Notes under the pieces: generated by a model
What the model saw: the letters and a program-made list of their open reading frames with translations, nothing else
What the model was told of the DNA's origin: nothing
The model's database searches: none
Program-made: the position numbers and the translations under genes
Shown: piece by piece, positions 1 through 9,876 of the stretch
How positions within the stretch are numbered: position 1 is the first letter of the stretch
Layout: each line of letters begins with the position of its first letter
Origin: Myxococcota bacterium
GTDB lineage: Bacteria > Myxococcota_A > UBA796
Assembly (NCBI GenBank): GCA_029251165.1
Contig: JAQXDW010000095.1
Location: 1 to 64,000 of the forward strand
DNA length: 64,000 nt
Reading direction: 5' to 3'

Positions 1-627
1 ATACAAAGATTACAACCCGGACGCTCTAAATACATCATGTTTTCATATTTAGTACGAGCTGCTCCTTTTGGTGCGTCATCGTTAAATTCAAAACCAGAAT
101 ACTTCGCCAAAACGTCCCAATCACCTTCAGCTTTTAACTCATCAACAATGTTATATGTTGGTGGAGCCACAACTAAAGGAGCTTTAAATTCAACACGACC
201 ATGTATCGACTCAATATTTTTCAACATTTGAGCTAATATTTTCATATCTCCTTTATGAACCATGCAAGATCCAATAAATCCTAAATCAACTTTTTTCGTT
301 CCACCATAGAACGACAATGGGCGAATAGTATCATGTGTATAACGCTTAGAAACATCCTCATTGTTCACATCCGGGTCAGCTATCATTGGCTCTGCAACCT
401 CATCTAAATCAACAACAACTTCTGCAAAATAGTTTGCGTTTGCATCTGGCTTAATTGCCGGCTTATCTCCAGATTTAATTTCAGAAATTCGTTTATTTGC
501 GATATTAATAAGACCTTGAAGAACTTGCTCCTCATTATCCATTCCTTTATCGATCATTATCTGAATACGACTCTTTGAAATTTCTAACGATTCAATTAAA
601 GTCTCGTCTTCAGAAATACAGATAGCC
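1..627 (-). CDS. acnB: Aconitate hydratase B fragment (foreign, Bacteroidetes type)
   Basis: An open minus-strand frame with no stop runs from about 627 off the left edge, roughly 208 residues. It carries AcnB landmarks: GFIGSC (first cluster cysteine), a VAPPTYNI segment and, at the very edge, ERPGCNLC with the paired Fe-S cysteines. AcnB interconverts citrate and isocitrate in the cytoplasm. The wording (PDVNNEDVSKRYTHDTIR, LVVAPPTYNIVDELKAEG) is what I recall of Flavobacteriia and other Bacteroidetes AcnB, not of proteobacterial AcnB. Base composition is AT-rich with A/T third positions, unlike everything to the right. Both ends are missing: the C-terminus lies beyond position 1 and the N-terminal part is replaced at the junction near 627. 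It is best read as DNA of another organism joined to this contig. Confidence 0.85.

Positions 628-630
<3 letters not shown>
610..630. other. Probable chimeric assembly junction
   Basis: Composition changes within a few bases from AT-rich flavobacterial-like coding sequence to a GGC/GGT poly-glycine tract. On the minus strand the aconitase frame reads AICISEDE across 626-603, while the glycine-rich protein frame reads GG then YLYF and stops at 610-612. Each frame is coherent only on its own side of about 627. Low-complexity CCGCC repeats on the right side are a plausible place for a false join. A real horizontal insertion is less likely because both genes are truncated without a mobile element. 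Confidence 0.7.
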
Positions 631-1179
<549 letters not shown>

Positions 1180-1399
1180 CAGAAACCTCGTGCGGTCTAC
1201 AGACTCTACCAGCCCGGCTGGACGATCGGGACCGCTCATCGTCCATCGCTGCGACGGTGCGCAGGTAGAGGACTGTGATGGTCCGACTCCTGAGCAGCGT
1301 GTGGGTCCGCGGAGTGATGGATGGTGCGTACTGGTCCTGAGGAAGCCTTTCAGAACACGGCTGGTGCTGTCGCCGCCGAGCTACGGCGATGTCTCAAGG

Positions 1400-2071
1400 C
1401 TACAGCTCTGCGCAGGTGGTACCCTCCGGCAGCCGCCGCATCGTGAAACTGCTCGCACTGGACAATGGCGTCAGCTCGGGATTGGTAGCAAAGATCAATG
1501 GCTTCGCGCCGATGGACTGCTGCTCCATGACGAGGATTTCCAGCGATCCAGAGAAGGAATCGGAGCTGCTGACTTGGCCGGAGAGTCGCGTGTGGGCGAG
1601 CTGAACGATGTACACCTCCGCCTGACCAAGCACCCGGGTATCGAGGAGGATCGTGGCTCCAGGGTTCCCGTCGTTGTCCCAGTCGTATACGGACTCATGG
1701 TCCGCCTCAGAGGGGGGCTGTCCGTCCGTCTTGGACGGATCATAAGCGATGTGCTGGGGACCGAAGTCTGCCCGATAGTGACCCGACTCGCTCACGGTGA
1801 TCGGGTAGGTCTTTGCCGGGATGTGGCGGACGAAGCTGTCGGGGATGGTGGTGGTGATCATCCGCAGCGGACTGCTCGGCACGACAGCACAGGTGGTGTG
1901 CTGCTGGGTCAGTCCGTCGATGTGAGCGAGCAGGGTGGTCTTCGTGGTGATCTGGGTGTTGCCGAAGACCGGGATCTTGGCGGCGCTGACCACGGAGATC
2001 ACGACCTCCCAGTCGCCGCTGAGATCGGGAGGCGCGGCCAGCGCGGTCGAGAGCAAGAGGTTGAGCATCAT
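1400..2071 (-). CDS. Exported protein of unknown function
   Basis: The frame is open far upstream inside menE, but the real start is ATG at 2071 (or the next codon, 2068), which overlaps the menE stop in TGATGATG. That gives 223 residues beginning with a short signal peptide (LNLLLSTALAAPP). The mature protein starts DLSGDWEV and has a central acidic stretch YDWDNDGNPG resembling a calcium-binding loop. I recognise no family. It is the last gene of the menaquinone operon by position and overlap, but its exported nature makes a direct biosynthetic role unlikely. The 220 bp between it and the glycine-rich gene hold no other gene that I can support. Confidence 0.7.
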   Translation of the reverse strand: MMLNLLLSTALAAPPDLSGDWEVVISVVSAAKIPVFGNTQITTKTTLLAHIDGLTQQHTTCAVVPSSPLRMITTTIPDSFVRHIPAKTYPITVSESGHYRADFGPQHIAYDPSKTDGQPPSEADHESVYDWDNDGNPGATILLDTRVLGQAEVYIVQLAHTRLSGQVSSSDSFSGSLEILVMEQQSIGAKPLIFATNPELTPLSSASSFTMRRLPEGTTCAEL

Positions 2072-3366
2072 CAGCAGTCTATCAAGCTCTTCGCCCATTT
2101 GCGCAGCCACGCGCGCGGTGGCTTCGCGGGTGTGCCTGGAGCGTCTGCAGGCCAGGGAAGGAACGCGTCGGGAACAGCGAATCGGGACAGTCGCTCGGAC
2201 AGGGCTGCGCGCAGGGCATCCGCGCTGAAGTCTCCGGCGATGATCGCCACCGGCCGCGCCCCCCACTCTGCATCTGGCACCGGGACCACTGCGCAGCCCG
2301 CCACGAGTCCGCCCAGCGCGCGCTCGATGGTCTCGGGGTGGATGTTCTCGCCACCAGAGATGAACATCTGATCCAGCCGCCCAGTCGGTGTCAGCCATCC
2401 GTCCACCATCCGACCGACATCGCCCGTGTGGTACCAGCCCTCTTCATCGACCCCGGAGCGAAGCCCGTCCGCGCTGAGGTAGCCCGCCAGGAGGGTCTCT
2501 CCGCGGATCAGGATCTCTCCGCTGCTGGCGATCCGCACCGTCCGACCAGCCAGGACGCGTCCGGCGGTGGCGAGCTGTGCGGCGGTGGCTCCCGGCGGCG
2601 TGGTGGTGACCTGACTTCCAAGCTCGGTCATCCCGTAGGTGGTGTGAACGGGCAGTCCCCGAGCGATGGCCTGGGTGATGAGATCTGGTGGGATCGGGCC
2701 GCCGCCGACGAGCAGCGCGGAGAGGTCGGGGAGAGTGGACTGGCGGAGCAGCCGACGGAGCTGAACAGCGACAAGGGAGAGGTGGGTGGCGGGAGTGGTC
2801 TCATCCAGCACCAGCGCACCGCCGCCAGTCAGGGCGCGGAAGAGCATCGCGAGGCCGCCGATGTGGGACATCGACAGAGAGCGCCGCCACCGATGGCCGG
2901 GGGCGAATGGAATGTTGGCGTTGCTGCCGGTGGCGTTGGTGAGGTGGGCGGCGAGGCTGTGGGCGACCGCCTTGGGTGTGCCGGAGCTGCCGGAGGTCAG
3001 CAGAACGGTGGCGATGTCGTCGGAGACGGTCGCCGGTCGGTCCGGGGCGGAAGCGGGGAGGAGCAGCGCTGATCCTCGGAGCACTCGGACCAGCCCGAGA
3101 CGCGCGCTGTGGGCGTCCACCTCCGGCAGCCGTCCCGACAGCAGGACCACCGTCAGGCCCCGACGCCATGCTGCGATCATCACCGGAACCGCTGCGAGGT
3201 GATCGGGATCCCAGATGCCGATCCGTGCGCCGTGGGGCAGGTCGTCGAGGAGGGTGCAGCCGGCGACACGGGCCGCGAGCTCAGCAAACGAGAGGGTGAG
3301 GGGGCCGTCGATGAGGGCGGGGGAGTCGCCGAACTGCTGCACGGCACGGGCAAGAGGGCAGATCAT
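2071..3366 (-). CDS. menE: O-succinylbenzoate-CoA ligase (MenE)
   Basis: A 431-residue member of the acyl-adenylate-forming (ANL) superfamily. It activates o-succinylbenzoate to its CoA thioester in menaquinone synthesis, in the cytoplasm. The P-loop-like motif LLTSGSSGTPKAVAHS lies at about residues 122-137, followed by TTYGMTELGS (A5-type motif). In the C-terminal hinge, YHTGDVG is followed by GRLDQMFISGGENIHP. The length fits MenE, which is shorter than fatty acyl ligases. The ATG overlaps the menC stop by four bases (ATGA). Placement directly after menD, menA and menC makes the substrate assignment secure. Confidence 0.93.
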   Translation of the reverse strand: MICPLARAVQQFGDSPALIDGPLTLSFAELAARVAGCTLLDDLPHGARIGIWDPDHLAAVPVMIAAWRRGLTVVLLSGRLPEVDAHSARLGLVRVLRGSALLLPASAPDRPATVSDDIATVLLTSGSSGTPKAVAHSLAAHLTNATGSNANIPFAPGHRWRRSLSMSHIGGLAMLFRALTGGGALVLDETTPATHLSLVAVQLRRLLRQSTLPDLSALLVGGGPIPPDLITQAIARGLPVHTTYGMTELGSQVTTTPPGATAAQLATAGRVLAGRTVRIASSGEILIRGETLLAGYLSADGLRSGVDEEGWYHTGDVGRMVDGWLTPTGRLDQMFISGGENIHPETIERALGGLVAGCAVVPVPDAEWGARPVAIIAGDFSADALRAALSERLSRFAVPDAFLPWPADAPGTPAKPPRAWLRKWAKSLIDC

Positions 3367-4364
3367 CCTGCGGCCACCGGCTCAAGCACCTCGGTCCGCA
3401 GCCGAGCGGTGTGGGGCAGGACGAACCGATCTCCGAGCGGCCTCAGCGGAGCATCGAGCACGTCCTCCGCCAGCCATGCCGCGGTCGACAGCCCCGAGAT
3501 CGGCGCCGGGCTTCCCAGCGAGGCTGCCAGGGCGAGGCTCACCCGCCGGCCGACCCCCGACTCAAATGCCCCGCTGATGATCGCCGGGATGCCGTGTGCC
3601 GCTGCCCGATCACACCACTGCATCGCTCCAGTCAGCGACAGCACCGACGGCTTGATGACCAGCGCCGCCACTCCCTCTGGGAAGTCGACGATGCCCTCTG
3701 GCAGCGACTCATCCAGCGCCAGGGGAATCCCCGTTGCCCGGTGAAGCGCGGTGAGCTGACCTGGATCCGCCAGGGGCTCCTCGATGTAGGCCACCCCCAG
3801 TCGTGCCGCCTCCGAGCAGAACGCGGTCGCCTCGGCGAGGCTCCAGGCCCGGTTGGCGTCCAGCCGGACCTGGAGGTCGGGGAAGCCCGCGCGGATCGCG
3901 GAGAGCACAGCGAGGTCATCGGCGATGCTGCCTCGGCCCACCTTCAGCTTCACCGCGCGGTGCCCGGCGTCTGCCGCCGACTGTGCGGAGCCGAGCGGGT
4001 CTGTACCGGCGATCAGGGCGTTGAACGCGACCGTGTCGGCGACGTTCCTGGAGAGGACGGCGGCGGGACGGGTAGATCGGGCTGCCGCCGAGAGCATCAG
4101 GGCGGCCCCCTCGATGGCGAGCCGGGCGACCGGCGGCGCAGGCACACCATCCGACAGCGCGGCGATCAGTGCCGCCTCCACCACCGGCAGCGTCTCGGCA
4201 TGCAGCCCAGGCAGCGGCGCAGCCTCACCGCAGCCGGTGCTCCCGGTCGCATCGGTCAGCGCCAGGATGAGCCCAGCGCGGACGTGGGCATCGGCTCCGG
4301 TGGTCAGCGGACGAGTCAGCGGCAGGCGGTAGCGGTACAGCTGCCAGTGTGCCCACGGCCTCAC
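3363..4364 (-). CDS. menC: o-Succinylbenzoate synthase (MenC)
   Basis: An enolase-superfamily dehydratase that converts SHCHC to o-succinylbenzoate. The start is GTG at 4364, whose GTGA overlaps the menA stop. The longer open frame upstream to 4910 is a shadow of menA. The 333 residues begin RPWAHWQLYRYRLPL, the usual MenC opening. The catalytic barrel shows AVKLKVGRG (KxK lysines), VRLDANRAW (metal Asp), YIEEPLADP (metal Glu), LALDESL (metal Asp) and LVIKPSVL (second-face Lys). All expected acid/base and Mg ligands are present, so it should be active. Confidence 0.93.
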   Translation of the reverse strand: MRPWAHWQLYRYRLPLTRPLTTGADAHVRAGLILALTDATGSTGCGEAAPLPGLHAETLPVVEAALIAALSDGVPAPPVARLAIEGAALMLSAAARSTRPAAVLSRNVADTVAFNALIAGTDPLGSAQSAADAGHRAVKLKVGRGSIADDLAVLSAIRAGFPDLQVRLDANRAWSLAEATAFCSEAARLGVAYIEEPLADPGQLTALHRATGIPLALDESLPEGIVDFPEGVAALVIKPSVLSLTGAMQWCDRAAAHGIPAIISGAFESGVGRRVSLALAASLGSPAPISGLSTAAWLAEDVLDAPLRPLGDRFVLPHTARLRTEVLEPVAAG

Positions 4365-5233
4365 AGCAGCCAGCCGATGGAGAACAGCACGCTGTAGAGC
4401 ACCAGCAGCTTGCCGGTCCGCCCGAGGTTGGGGTCGAGCTCCGCGCCGGACTGGGTGAACATCGAGCGGATAATCGGGATCCCGGGAAGGAGGATGCCGC
4501 AGGCGATCAGGGCTGCGGCGTGCGCACCGGTCATCACCAGGAGCACCGCAGGGATCAGCGCCCCGCCGACCAGGGTCAGCAGGAACTCTCCGCGCGCAAA
4601 ACCAGGACCGAACCGGACCGCGAGGGTGTTCTTGCCGACCTGGCTGTCTGAGGCGATGTCCCGCAGGTTGTTGACCACCAGGATCGCTGTCGACAGCAGG
4701 CCTGGCGCCAGCCCGGCGACGAGCACCTCCGGGGGGACGGTGAGTGCCTGGACGAAGTAGGTCCCGCCGACGGCGACCGGCCCGAAGAACACCAGCACGA
4801 ACAGGTCGCCGAGGCCCATGTACCCCAGGGGCTTCGGCCCGCCGGTGTACAGGATGCCCGAGATCACCGAGGAAACCCCGATGGCGACCACTGGCCAGCC
4901 TGCCCGCCATGTCAGGTAGGCAATCACCGGAACCATCAGCGCGAAGGTGATGATGAACGCCGCCTTCATCGCTGCGGGGGTGACGCGCCCGGACTGGGTC
5001 GCGCGCGCAGGGCCGACCCGCGCGTCGGTGTCTGCGCCGTTGACGAAGTCGAAGTAGTCGTTGGCATAGTTGGTGCCGATCTGAATCAGCAGCGCCCCTG
5101 TCAGGGCAGCCAAGACCGCGCCGGCATGGAACACGCCGTCGGAGATCGCCATCACGGTGCCGATGAGCACTGGTGCGAGGGCGGCGGGCAGGGTTCGCAG
5201 CCGGGCAGCGGAGATCCAGGTGTTCTTGCTCAT
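4361..5233 (-). CDS. menA: 1,4-Dihydroxy-2-naphthoate polyprenyltransferase (MenA)
   Basis: A 290-residue UbiA-family integral membrane protein that attaches the polyprenyl chain to 1,4-dihydroxy-2-naphthoate. The first Asp-rich motif is NYANDYFDFVNGADTDAR (about residues 55-72), and the second region NNLRDIASDSQVGKNT lies near 180. About eight hydrophobic helices are visible. The chain donor is probably made by the prenyl synthase at the head of the same operon. It overlaps menD upstream and menC downstream by four bases each. Confidence 0.93.
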   Translation of the reverse strand: MSKNTWISAARLRTLPAALAPVLIGTVMAISDGVFHAGAVLAALTGALLIQIGTNYANDYFDFVNGADTDARVGPARATQSGRVTPAAMKAAFIITFALMVPVIAYLTWRAGWPVVAIGVSSVISGILYTGGPKPLGYMGLGDLFVLVFFGPVAVGGTYFVQALTVPPEVLVAGLAPGLLSTAILVVNNLRDIASDSQVGKNTLAVRFGPGFARGEFLLTLVGGALIPAVLLVMTGAHAAALIACGILLPGIPIIRSMFTQSGAELDPNLGRTGKLLVLYSVLFSIGWLL

Positions 5234-6948
5234 AGGTGCCTCAGGGCCGCTGCGATCGCTGCACGGTGCAGCTGCCGGTGGAGGTCGGCGTTGTCGACCC
5301 GGTCGGTGGTCACCTCGATGAGGGTCGGCCGGGGGAGCGCTCGGAAGTCTGACAGCGCCGCCGACAGCGCCGCCCCGTCGCGGGCCTCCACCACGCTCAG
5401 CCCGAACGCTGCCGCGACGGGGGCCAGCTGCCAGGAGTGGGTGGTGGCGAAGTGGCTGTCGAAGCCATTCTTGAGTCCGGCGATGGGGAGAAACGAGAAG
5501 ATCCCGCCGCCGCCGTTGTTGATCACCACGGCTGCGACGGAAGGGGTGCTCCGAGCCAGGATCGCCAGGGAGGAGAGGTCGTGGAGGGTGGAGAGGTCGC
5601 CGATGAGCGCCGCCGAGGGCTCACCCAGGCCCGCAGTCCAGCCCGCGGCACAGGCCAGCAGCCCATCGATCCCGCTGGCCCCACGGTTGGCCGCGAGGTT
5701 CGGGGGGCGGGGATCGGCGAACAGATCGAGATCGCGGATCGGCATGCTGTTGCCGGCGAACACGGGCAGCCCGGCTGCCGCGATTCGCCGGGCGATGTCC
5801 GGCTCGCTGCCGTCGGGGAGCATCGGACCGACCGCGGCCTGCGCGGCCTGTGCCGCTGCAATGAGCGCCGGGTTTCCCGCGCCGACTCTCGGCAGCGCGC
5901 CGACCGCAGCGAGGTGGGCGGTGAGCTGAAGGGTCACGCAGTGGGCCGGATCGAGGCGTCCGGGGTCGGGGCGGATCACGACGTGGTGTGTCGGCGGGAG
6001 CTCGGCCAGCCAGGCGAGGTGGCGCTTGGAGAGCACCGGCCCGCCGAGGTGGAGGAGAACGTCTGGTGCGATCTTACGGCGGATCTCTGGAGATCCAAGC
6101 AAGGCATCCAGCATGGGCACCGTGCCGGTCAGCCCTGAGGTGAGGTCAGCCCAGACCGGCCAGCCCAGCGCGGTCGCGAGGGCCTGCGCGCTGGCCCGCT
6201 CGTCGGCATCATGGATCGCACCGATGACCACCAGGCCCCGTCGCGCGCTGCTGAGGATCTCCAGCAGCTCATCGCGATCCCCGGTCGCCGGGGTGAGCAC
6301 GGGGAGCCGGGTGCGGGTCCAGGGATCCCCAGAGCGCAGCCACTGCTCAAGACGGGGATCCCTGACCGGGGGATCTCCGAGGTCGGGACCGCTGCCGGAC
6401 AGTGGCTCGCGGAACATCAGGTTGAGGTGAACGGGACCGGGGGGCTGGCAGCGGGTGCGGTGGACCGCCTGGTCCAGCGTGGTCAGCAGCGCCTGGGGCG
6501 GCAGCCCGCTGCCGGGGCAGGGAACCTCTGCGTACCAGCGGGTGACGCCGCCGAACATCTTGACCTGATCGATGGTCTGGTTCGCCCCGGTGTCTCGCAG
6601 CTCAGGGGGGCGATCCGCCGACAGCAGCAGCAGCGGAACCCCGGCAGCGTCCGCCTCAACAGCAGCCGGCAGGGCATTTGCCATTGCGGTGCCCGATGTG
6701 GTGATGAGCGCTGCGGGCTGCCCGGTCGCCCGTCCGATCCCCAGCGCGAAGAACGCAGCCCCGCGCTCATCGGTGATCACCGACTGCGGCAGGTCACGCC
6801 GCTCCGCCAAGGCAGCAGTCAGCGGGGTGGAGCGAGAGCCCGGGGCCGCGCAGAAGTGAGCCACGCCCGCCCGAGACAGCTCCTCGATGATCAGCCGACC
6901 GGCTTCGATGTTGTCTGTGGCGGTGCTCGGCGGACCGGTGCCGATCAC
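5230..6948 (-). CDS. menD: SEPHCHC synthase (MenD)
   Basis: A thiamine-diphosphate enzyme of 572 residues that adds succinic semialdehyde to isochorismate. The start is GTG at 6948, overlapping the menF stop as GTGA; the frame further upstream is a shadow. The N-terminal Pyr domain carries CAAPGSRSTPLT and DERGAAFFALGIGRA. The C-terminal PP domain carries NNGGGGIFSFLPIAG, the ThDP/Mg-binding segment typical of MenD. Its direct fusion to menF in the operon matches the committed step of the pathway. Length and motif order are normal. Confidence 0.94.
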   Translation of the reverse strand: MIGTGPPSTATDNIEAGRLIIEELSRAGVAHFCAAPGSRSTPLTAALAERRDLPQSVITDERGAAFFALGIGRATGQPAALITTSGTAMANALPAAVEADAAGVPLLLLSADRPPELRDTGANQTIDQVKMFGGVTRWYAEVPCPGSGLPPQALLTTLDQAVHRTRCQPPGPVHLNLMFREPLSGSGPDLGDPPVRDPRLEQWLRSGDPWTRTRLPVLTPATGDRDELLEILSSARRGLVVIGAIHDADERASAQALATALGWPVWADLTSGLTGTVPMLDALLGSPEIRRKIAPDVLLHLGGPVLSKRHLAWLAELPPTHHVVIRPDPGRLDPAHCVTLQLTAHLAAVGALPRVGAGNPALIAAAQAAQAAVGPMLPDGSEPDIARRIAAAGLPVFAGNSMPIRDLDLFADPRPPNLAANRGASGIDGLLACAAGWTAGLGEPSAALIGDLSTLHDLSSLAILARSTPSVAAVVINNGGGGIFSFLPIAGLKNGFDSHFATTHSWQLAPVAAAFGLSVVEARDGAALSAALSDFRALPRPTLIEVTTDRVDNADLHRQLHRAAIAAALRHL

Positions 6949-8240
6949 GATCCCACCGCCTGCTGCTGAACGGGGGGCTGCAGGAGACCGGTGAGGCGGC
7001 TGCTCTTGGCACCCAGCTCTGCCCACTCCGCTTCGGCCTGTGAGCCCTCGACGATGCCAGCACCGGTGCAGAACCGCAGCGAGTCACCGAGCACGAGCAC
7101 CGAGCGGATGCCGACTGCAAACTCCGCTGCGTCGTGGTCGACCCAGCCGACCGGTCCGGCGTACCAGCCGCGGTCGAAGGGCTCTGCGCGCGCGATGAAC
7201 GCCCGCGCCCGATCTGTTGGGCGTCCGCAGACCGCAGGGGTCGGGTGCATCGCGGCGAGGAGATCGGTGTCGGAGGTGGTGCTGGAGAGGGTGCCGGTGA
7301 ACGGGGTGTGCAGGTGCTGGACCTGACTCAGCTGACGGATCTGGGGATGCGCGTCGCGAGAGAGCGCAGTGCACAGGGGGGCAAGATCGGCCTCGATGGC
7401 CTCGACCACATGGTGGTGCTCTGCTCGCTCCTTGGTGCTGGCGAGCAGCTCGGCGGCGAGACGCTGGTCGTCGTGGAGGGAGTCTCCCCGTCGACGGGTG
7501 CCGGCGAGGGCCTCCGTGGAGAGCGTCCGACCCTCGCGGCGGAACAGCCGCTCTGGAGAGCAGCCGACGAAGGCATGCCCGGCTGTGACCTCGAAGCCGA
7601 ACACAAACCCGCCGGGCTGCTGAAGGCGGGCGAGCAGGGCGAACGGATCGACCGGAGCGTGAAGGGCGACGGTGGTCTGTCGGGCGAGCACGACCTTTCG
7701 CATCGCACCGGAGTCAAACGCAGCGGTCGCCGAACGGATGCCGCCGCTCCAGCCGGCAAGGTCCGGTGCCTGCGCGGTGATCGCGCCGATGATCGCATCG
7801 CCCGGTGGTGTCGCTTCAGCGGTGACGCCTGACAGGTCTGTGCCGCTGCGGCAGTCCAGGGTGAGGGTGAGCCCTTCCTCGGAGGACTCCAGTCGCAGGA
7901 GGGGCAGGAAGAAGCGCTGCCGACCCAGCGGCGCCCAGGCATCATCGGTGGGAGCATCTGGATCAAATGCCATGCCGCCGAAGTAGCGCCCGCACAGCTC
8001 ACCGGTGAGGTCAGCTCGGACATCGGCGAAGCCCCACCCGGCGCACACGCTCCCGCTCCGATCGGCCCAGTACAGTCGATGACCCGCCGGCTGCGCGATC
8101 AGCCACGACAGCGGATCGACGGGCTGGACAATCCCGACTGTGAGCACCATGCCGGTCATGTCCACGGCACTGCCTCGAAGGGTCGCGAGGCCCTCGGCGA
8201 GGGTGCTCGCGTCAGGGTATCGGATGACGCGCAGGCTCAC
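6945..8240 (-). CDS. menF: Isochorismate synthase (MenF type)
   Basis: A chorismate-utilising enzyme of 431 residues converting chorismate to isochorismate for menaquinone. The start is GTG at 8240 (GTGA overlap with menG). The conserved C-terminal half shows KVVLARQ (catalytic Lys region), FVGCSPERLFRREG, STEALAGTRRRG, HHHVVEAIEADL, MHPTPAVCGRPTD and WYAGPVGWVD. Its place before menD argues for MenF rather than a siderophore enzyme (EntC/DhbC) or salicylate synthase. Confidence 0.93.
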   Translation of the reverse strand: MSLRVIRYPDASTLAEGLATLRGSAVDMTGMVLTVGIVQPVDPLSWLIAQPAGHRLYWADRSGSVCAGWGFADVRADLTGELCGRYFGGMAFDPDAPTDDAWAPLGRQRFFLPLLRLESSEEGLTLTLDCRSGTDLSGVTAEATPPGDAIIGAITAQAPDLAGWSGGIRSATAAFDSGAMRKVVLARQTTVALHAPVDPFALLARLQQPGGFVFGFEVTAGHAFVGCSPERLFRREGRTLSTEALAGTRRRGDSLHDDQRLAAELLASTKERAEHHHVVEAIEADLAPLCTALSRDAHPQIRQLSQVQHLHTPFTGTLSSTTSDTDLLAAMHPTPAVCGRPTDRARAFIARAEPFDRGWYAGPVGWVDHDAAEFAVGIRSVLVLGDSLRFCTGAGIVEGSQAEAEWAELGAKSSRLTGLLQPPVQQQAVGS

Positions 8241-8974
8241 CGCACGCCCACGTAGATGGTCGCGATTCCAAAGGTCAGGCGGTGCGCGGTCGCAGACGAG
8301 AACCCGGCGGTGGTCATCAGGTCGCAGAACGCCTGGCCGTAGGGAAAGGCCTCGATGGTGGTGTTCAGGTAGCGGTAGGCATCGCGATCACCGCTGACCA
8401 GCCCGCCGACCAGCGGCAGGATGTGGCGGAGGTAGAAGAGGTGTCCGGCCCGCACGATGGCGCTCTTCGGCAGCGAGAATTCCAGGATGATCGCACGGCC
8501 GCCCGGCTTGAGCACCCGGCACATCTCAGCGAGCGCCTTGTCGACGTGGACCACGTTGCGGATGCCAAACGAGATGGTCACCGCGTCGAAGCGGCTGTCC
8601 TCGAGGGGCATGCTGGTGGCATCGCCGTCGAGCATGGAGATGGTGTCAGACAGGCCGAGCTGGAGGACCTTCTCTCGGCCCTTCTCCAGCATCCCGGCGG
8701 ACATGTCCATGCCCACCGCCTCGTTAAATCGCCCGGACTTCACCAGAGAGATCACCTGATCGCCGGTCCCGGTCGCCAGATCGAGCAGGACCATGTCGCG
8801 CTCTTTTGGCATGTGGGTGGCGACCGTCTTGCGCCAGCGGATGTCGAGTCCAAACGACAGCAGGCGGTTGACCAGGTCGTAGGTCGGAGCGATGCGGTCG
8901 AACATCCGCCAGACGTCCGCGCGCTGGACGCCGCTGGGCTCTGTATGGATGTGGGTGTAGTTGTCGGAGCTCAC
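8237..8974 (-). CDS. menG: Demethylmenaquinone methyltransferase (MenG/UbiE)
   Basis: A class I SAM-dependent methyltransferase of 245 residues performing the last step, C-methylation of demethylmenaquinone. The start is GTG at 8974 (GTGA overlap with aroE). The family opening VWRMFDRIAPTYDLVNRLLSF is followed by SAM motif I LLDLATGTGDQ, then DAVTISFGIRNV and LKPGGRAIILEFS, all typical UbiE/COQ5 signatures. Since the operon makes menaquinone, MenG is the better name than UbiE; ubiquinone synthesis is not indicated here. Confidence 0.92.
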   Translation of the reverse strand: MSSDNYTHIHTEPSGVQRADVWRMFDRIAPTYDLVNRLLSFGLDIRWRKTVATHMPKERDMVLLDLATGTGDQVISLVKSGRFNEAVGMDMSAGMLEKGREKVLQLGLSDTISMLDGDATSMPLEDSRFDAVTISFGIRNVVHVDKALAEMCRVLKPGGRAIILEFSLPKSAIVRAGHLFYLRHILPLVGGLVSGDRDAYRYLNTTIEAFPYGQAFCDLMTTAGFSSATAHRLTFGIATIYVGVR

Positions 8975-9876
8975 GCTTCCTCCAGGGCGGCCCGCATCTC
9001 GCGGACCGGGGGTGCTTCGTTGGTCCACCAGGCGAAGCTGAGTGCGGCCTGCTGAATGAGCATGCCGAGACCGGTCAGGGCACGGGCACCGTCGGCGCGG
9101 GCGGCTGCCAGCATCGGGGTGACCAGCGGAGCGTAGACGAGGTCGACGACCACCTGATCGGGGGTAAAGCGGACCGGCCAGGGGCTCGCAGCACCGGTGG
9201 GGGTGCGCACGTTGTGCATACCGACCGGGGTGCAGTTGATGATGAGTGCGCCAGGGTCGATGGTGTCAGCGCGCATCGGCCAGGGCGTGACGGTGACCCT
9301 CTGGGTGGGAAAGTACCGGGCGAGGTCTTCGCAGAGTCGATCGGCCCGCTGAGAGGTTCGGTTGGCGATGATCATCGGTCCGCAGCCACGCTCCGCGAGC
9401 CCAAACGCCACTGCTCGTGCTGCGCCGCCCGCCCCGAGGATCACCACCGGTCGGCCCGGAAGGGAGATCTCGTTTGCCGAGAGATCAGAGATGAAGCCGA
9501 TGGCATCGGTGTTGCCGCCGATGAGTCGCCCGCTGGCGTCGATTCGGATGGTGTTGACGGCTCCGATTCGGTGGGCGGAGGGGGTGATCTCATCGAGATG
9601 GGGGATCACCGACTCCTTGAACGGCATGGTGACGTTGGCGCCGACGAAGCCCATCGCCCGCATCCCACGGATCGCATCGACGAGCCGGGTCTCGTCCCCT
9701 GCTTGGACCGGCAGCGGCAGGTACACCCAGTCCAGGCCCAGCGACGTGAACGCCTCGTTGTGCAGGCGCAGGCTCAGGGAGTAGCGGACGTCTCCACCCA
9801 GCAGACCGACGATCCGGGTGTGTCCGGTGATGCCTTGCTCTGCGGCGGCGTGGCTGCTCATGGCCTTGTCATTCAT
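8971..9876 (-). CDS. aroE: Shikimate dehydrogenase (AroE)
   Basis: Reduces 3-dehydroshikimate to shikimate with NADPH, on the route to chorismate, the precursor taken up by MenF. The chosen start is ATG 9876 with GGGGAGGAC upstream; it overlaps the regulator's 3' end by 8 bp and gives 301 residues. Seen motifs are RYSLSLRLHN (shikimate-binding Ser pair), NVTMPFKESV with the catalytic Lys at 87, GGNTDAIGF, the NADP loop LGAGGAARAVAFGL and NCTPVGM. A shikimate gene inside a men operon would couple chorismate supply to quinone synthesis. Confidence 0.92.
   Translation of the reverse strand: MNDKAMSSHAAAEQGITGHTRIVGLLGGDVRYSLSLRLHNEAFTSLGLDWVYLPLPVQAGDETRLVDAIRGMRAMGFVGANVTMPFKESVIPHLDEITPSAHRIGAVNTIRIDASGRLIGGNTDAIGFISDLSANEISLPGRPVVILGAGGAARAVAFGLAERGCGPMIIANRTSQRADRLCEDLARYFPTQRVTVTPWPMRADTIDPGALIINCTPVGMHNVRTPTGAASPWPVRFTPDQVVVDLVYAPLVTPMLAAARADGARALTGLGMLIQQAALSFAWWTNEAPPVREMRAALEEA

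Noticed and set aside
7000..8240. Possibility that menF is a siderophore-type isochorismate synthase
   Set aside because: It overlaps menD and menG, and no NRPS or siderophore genes are present.
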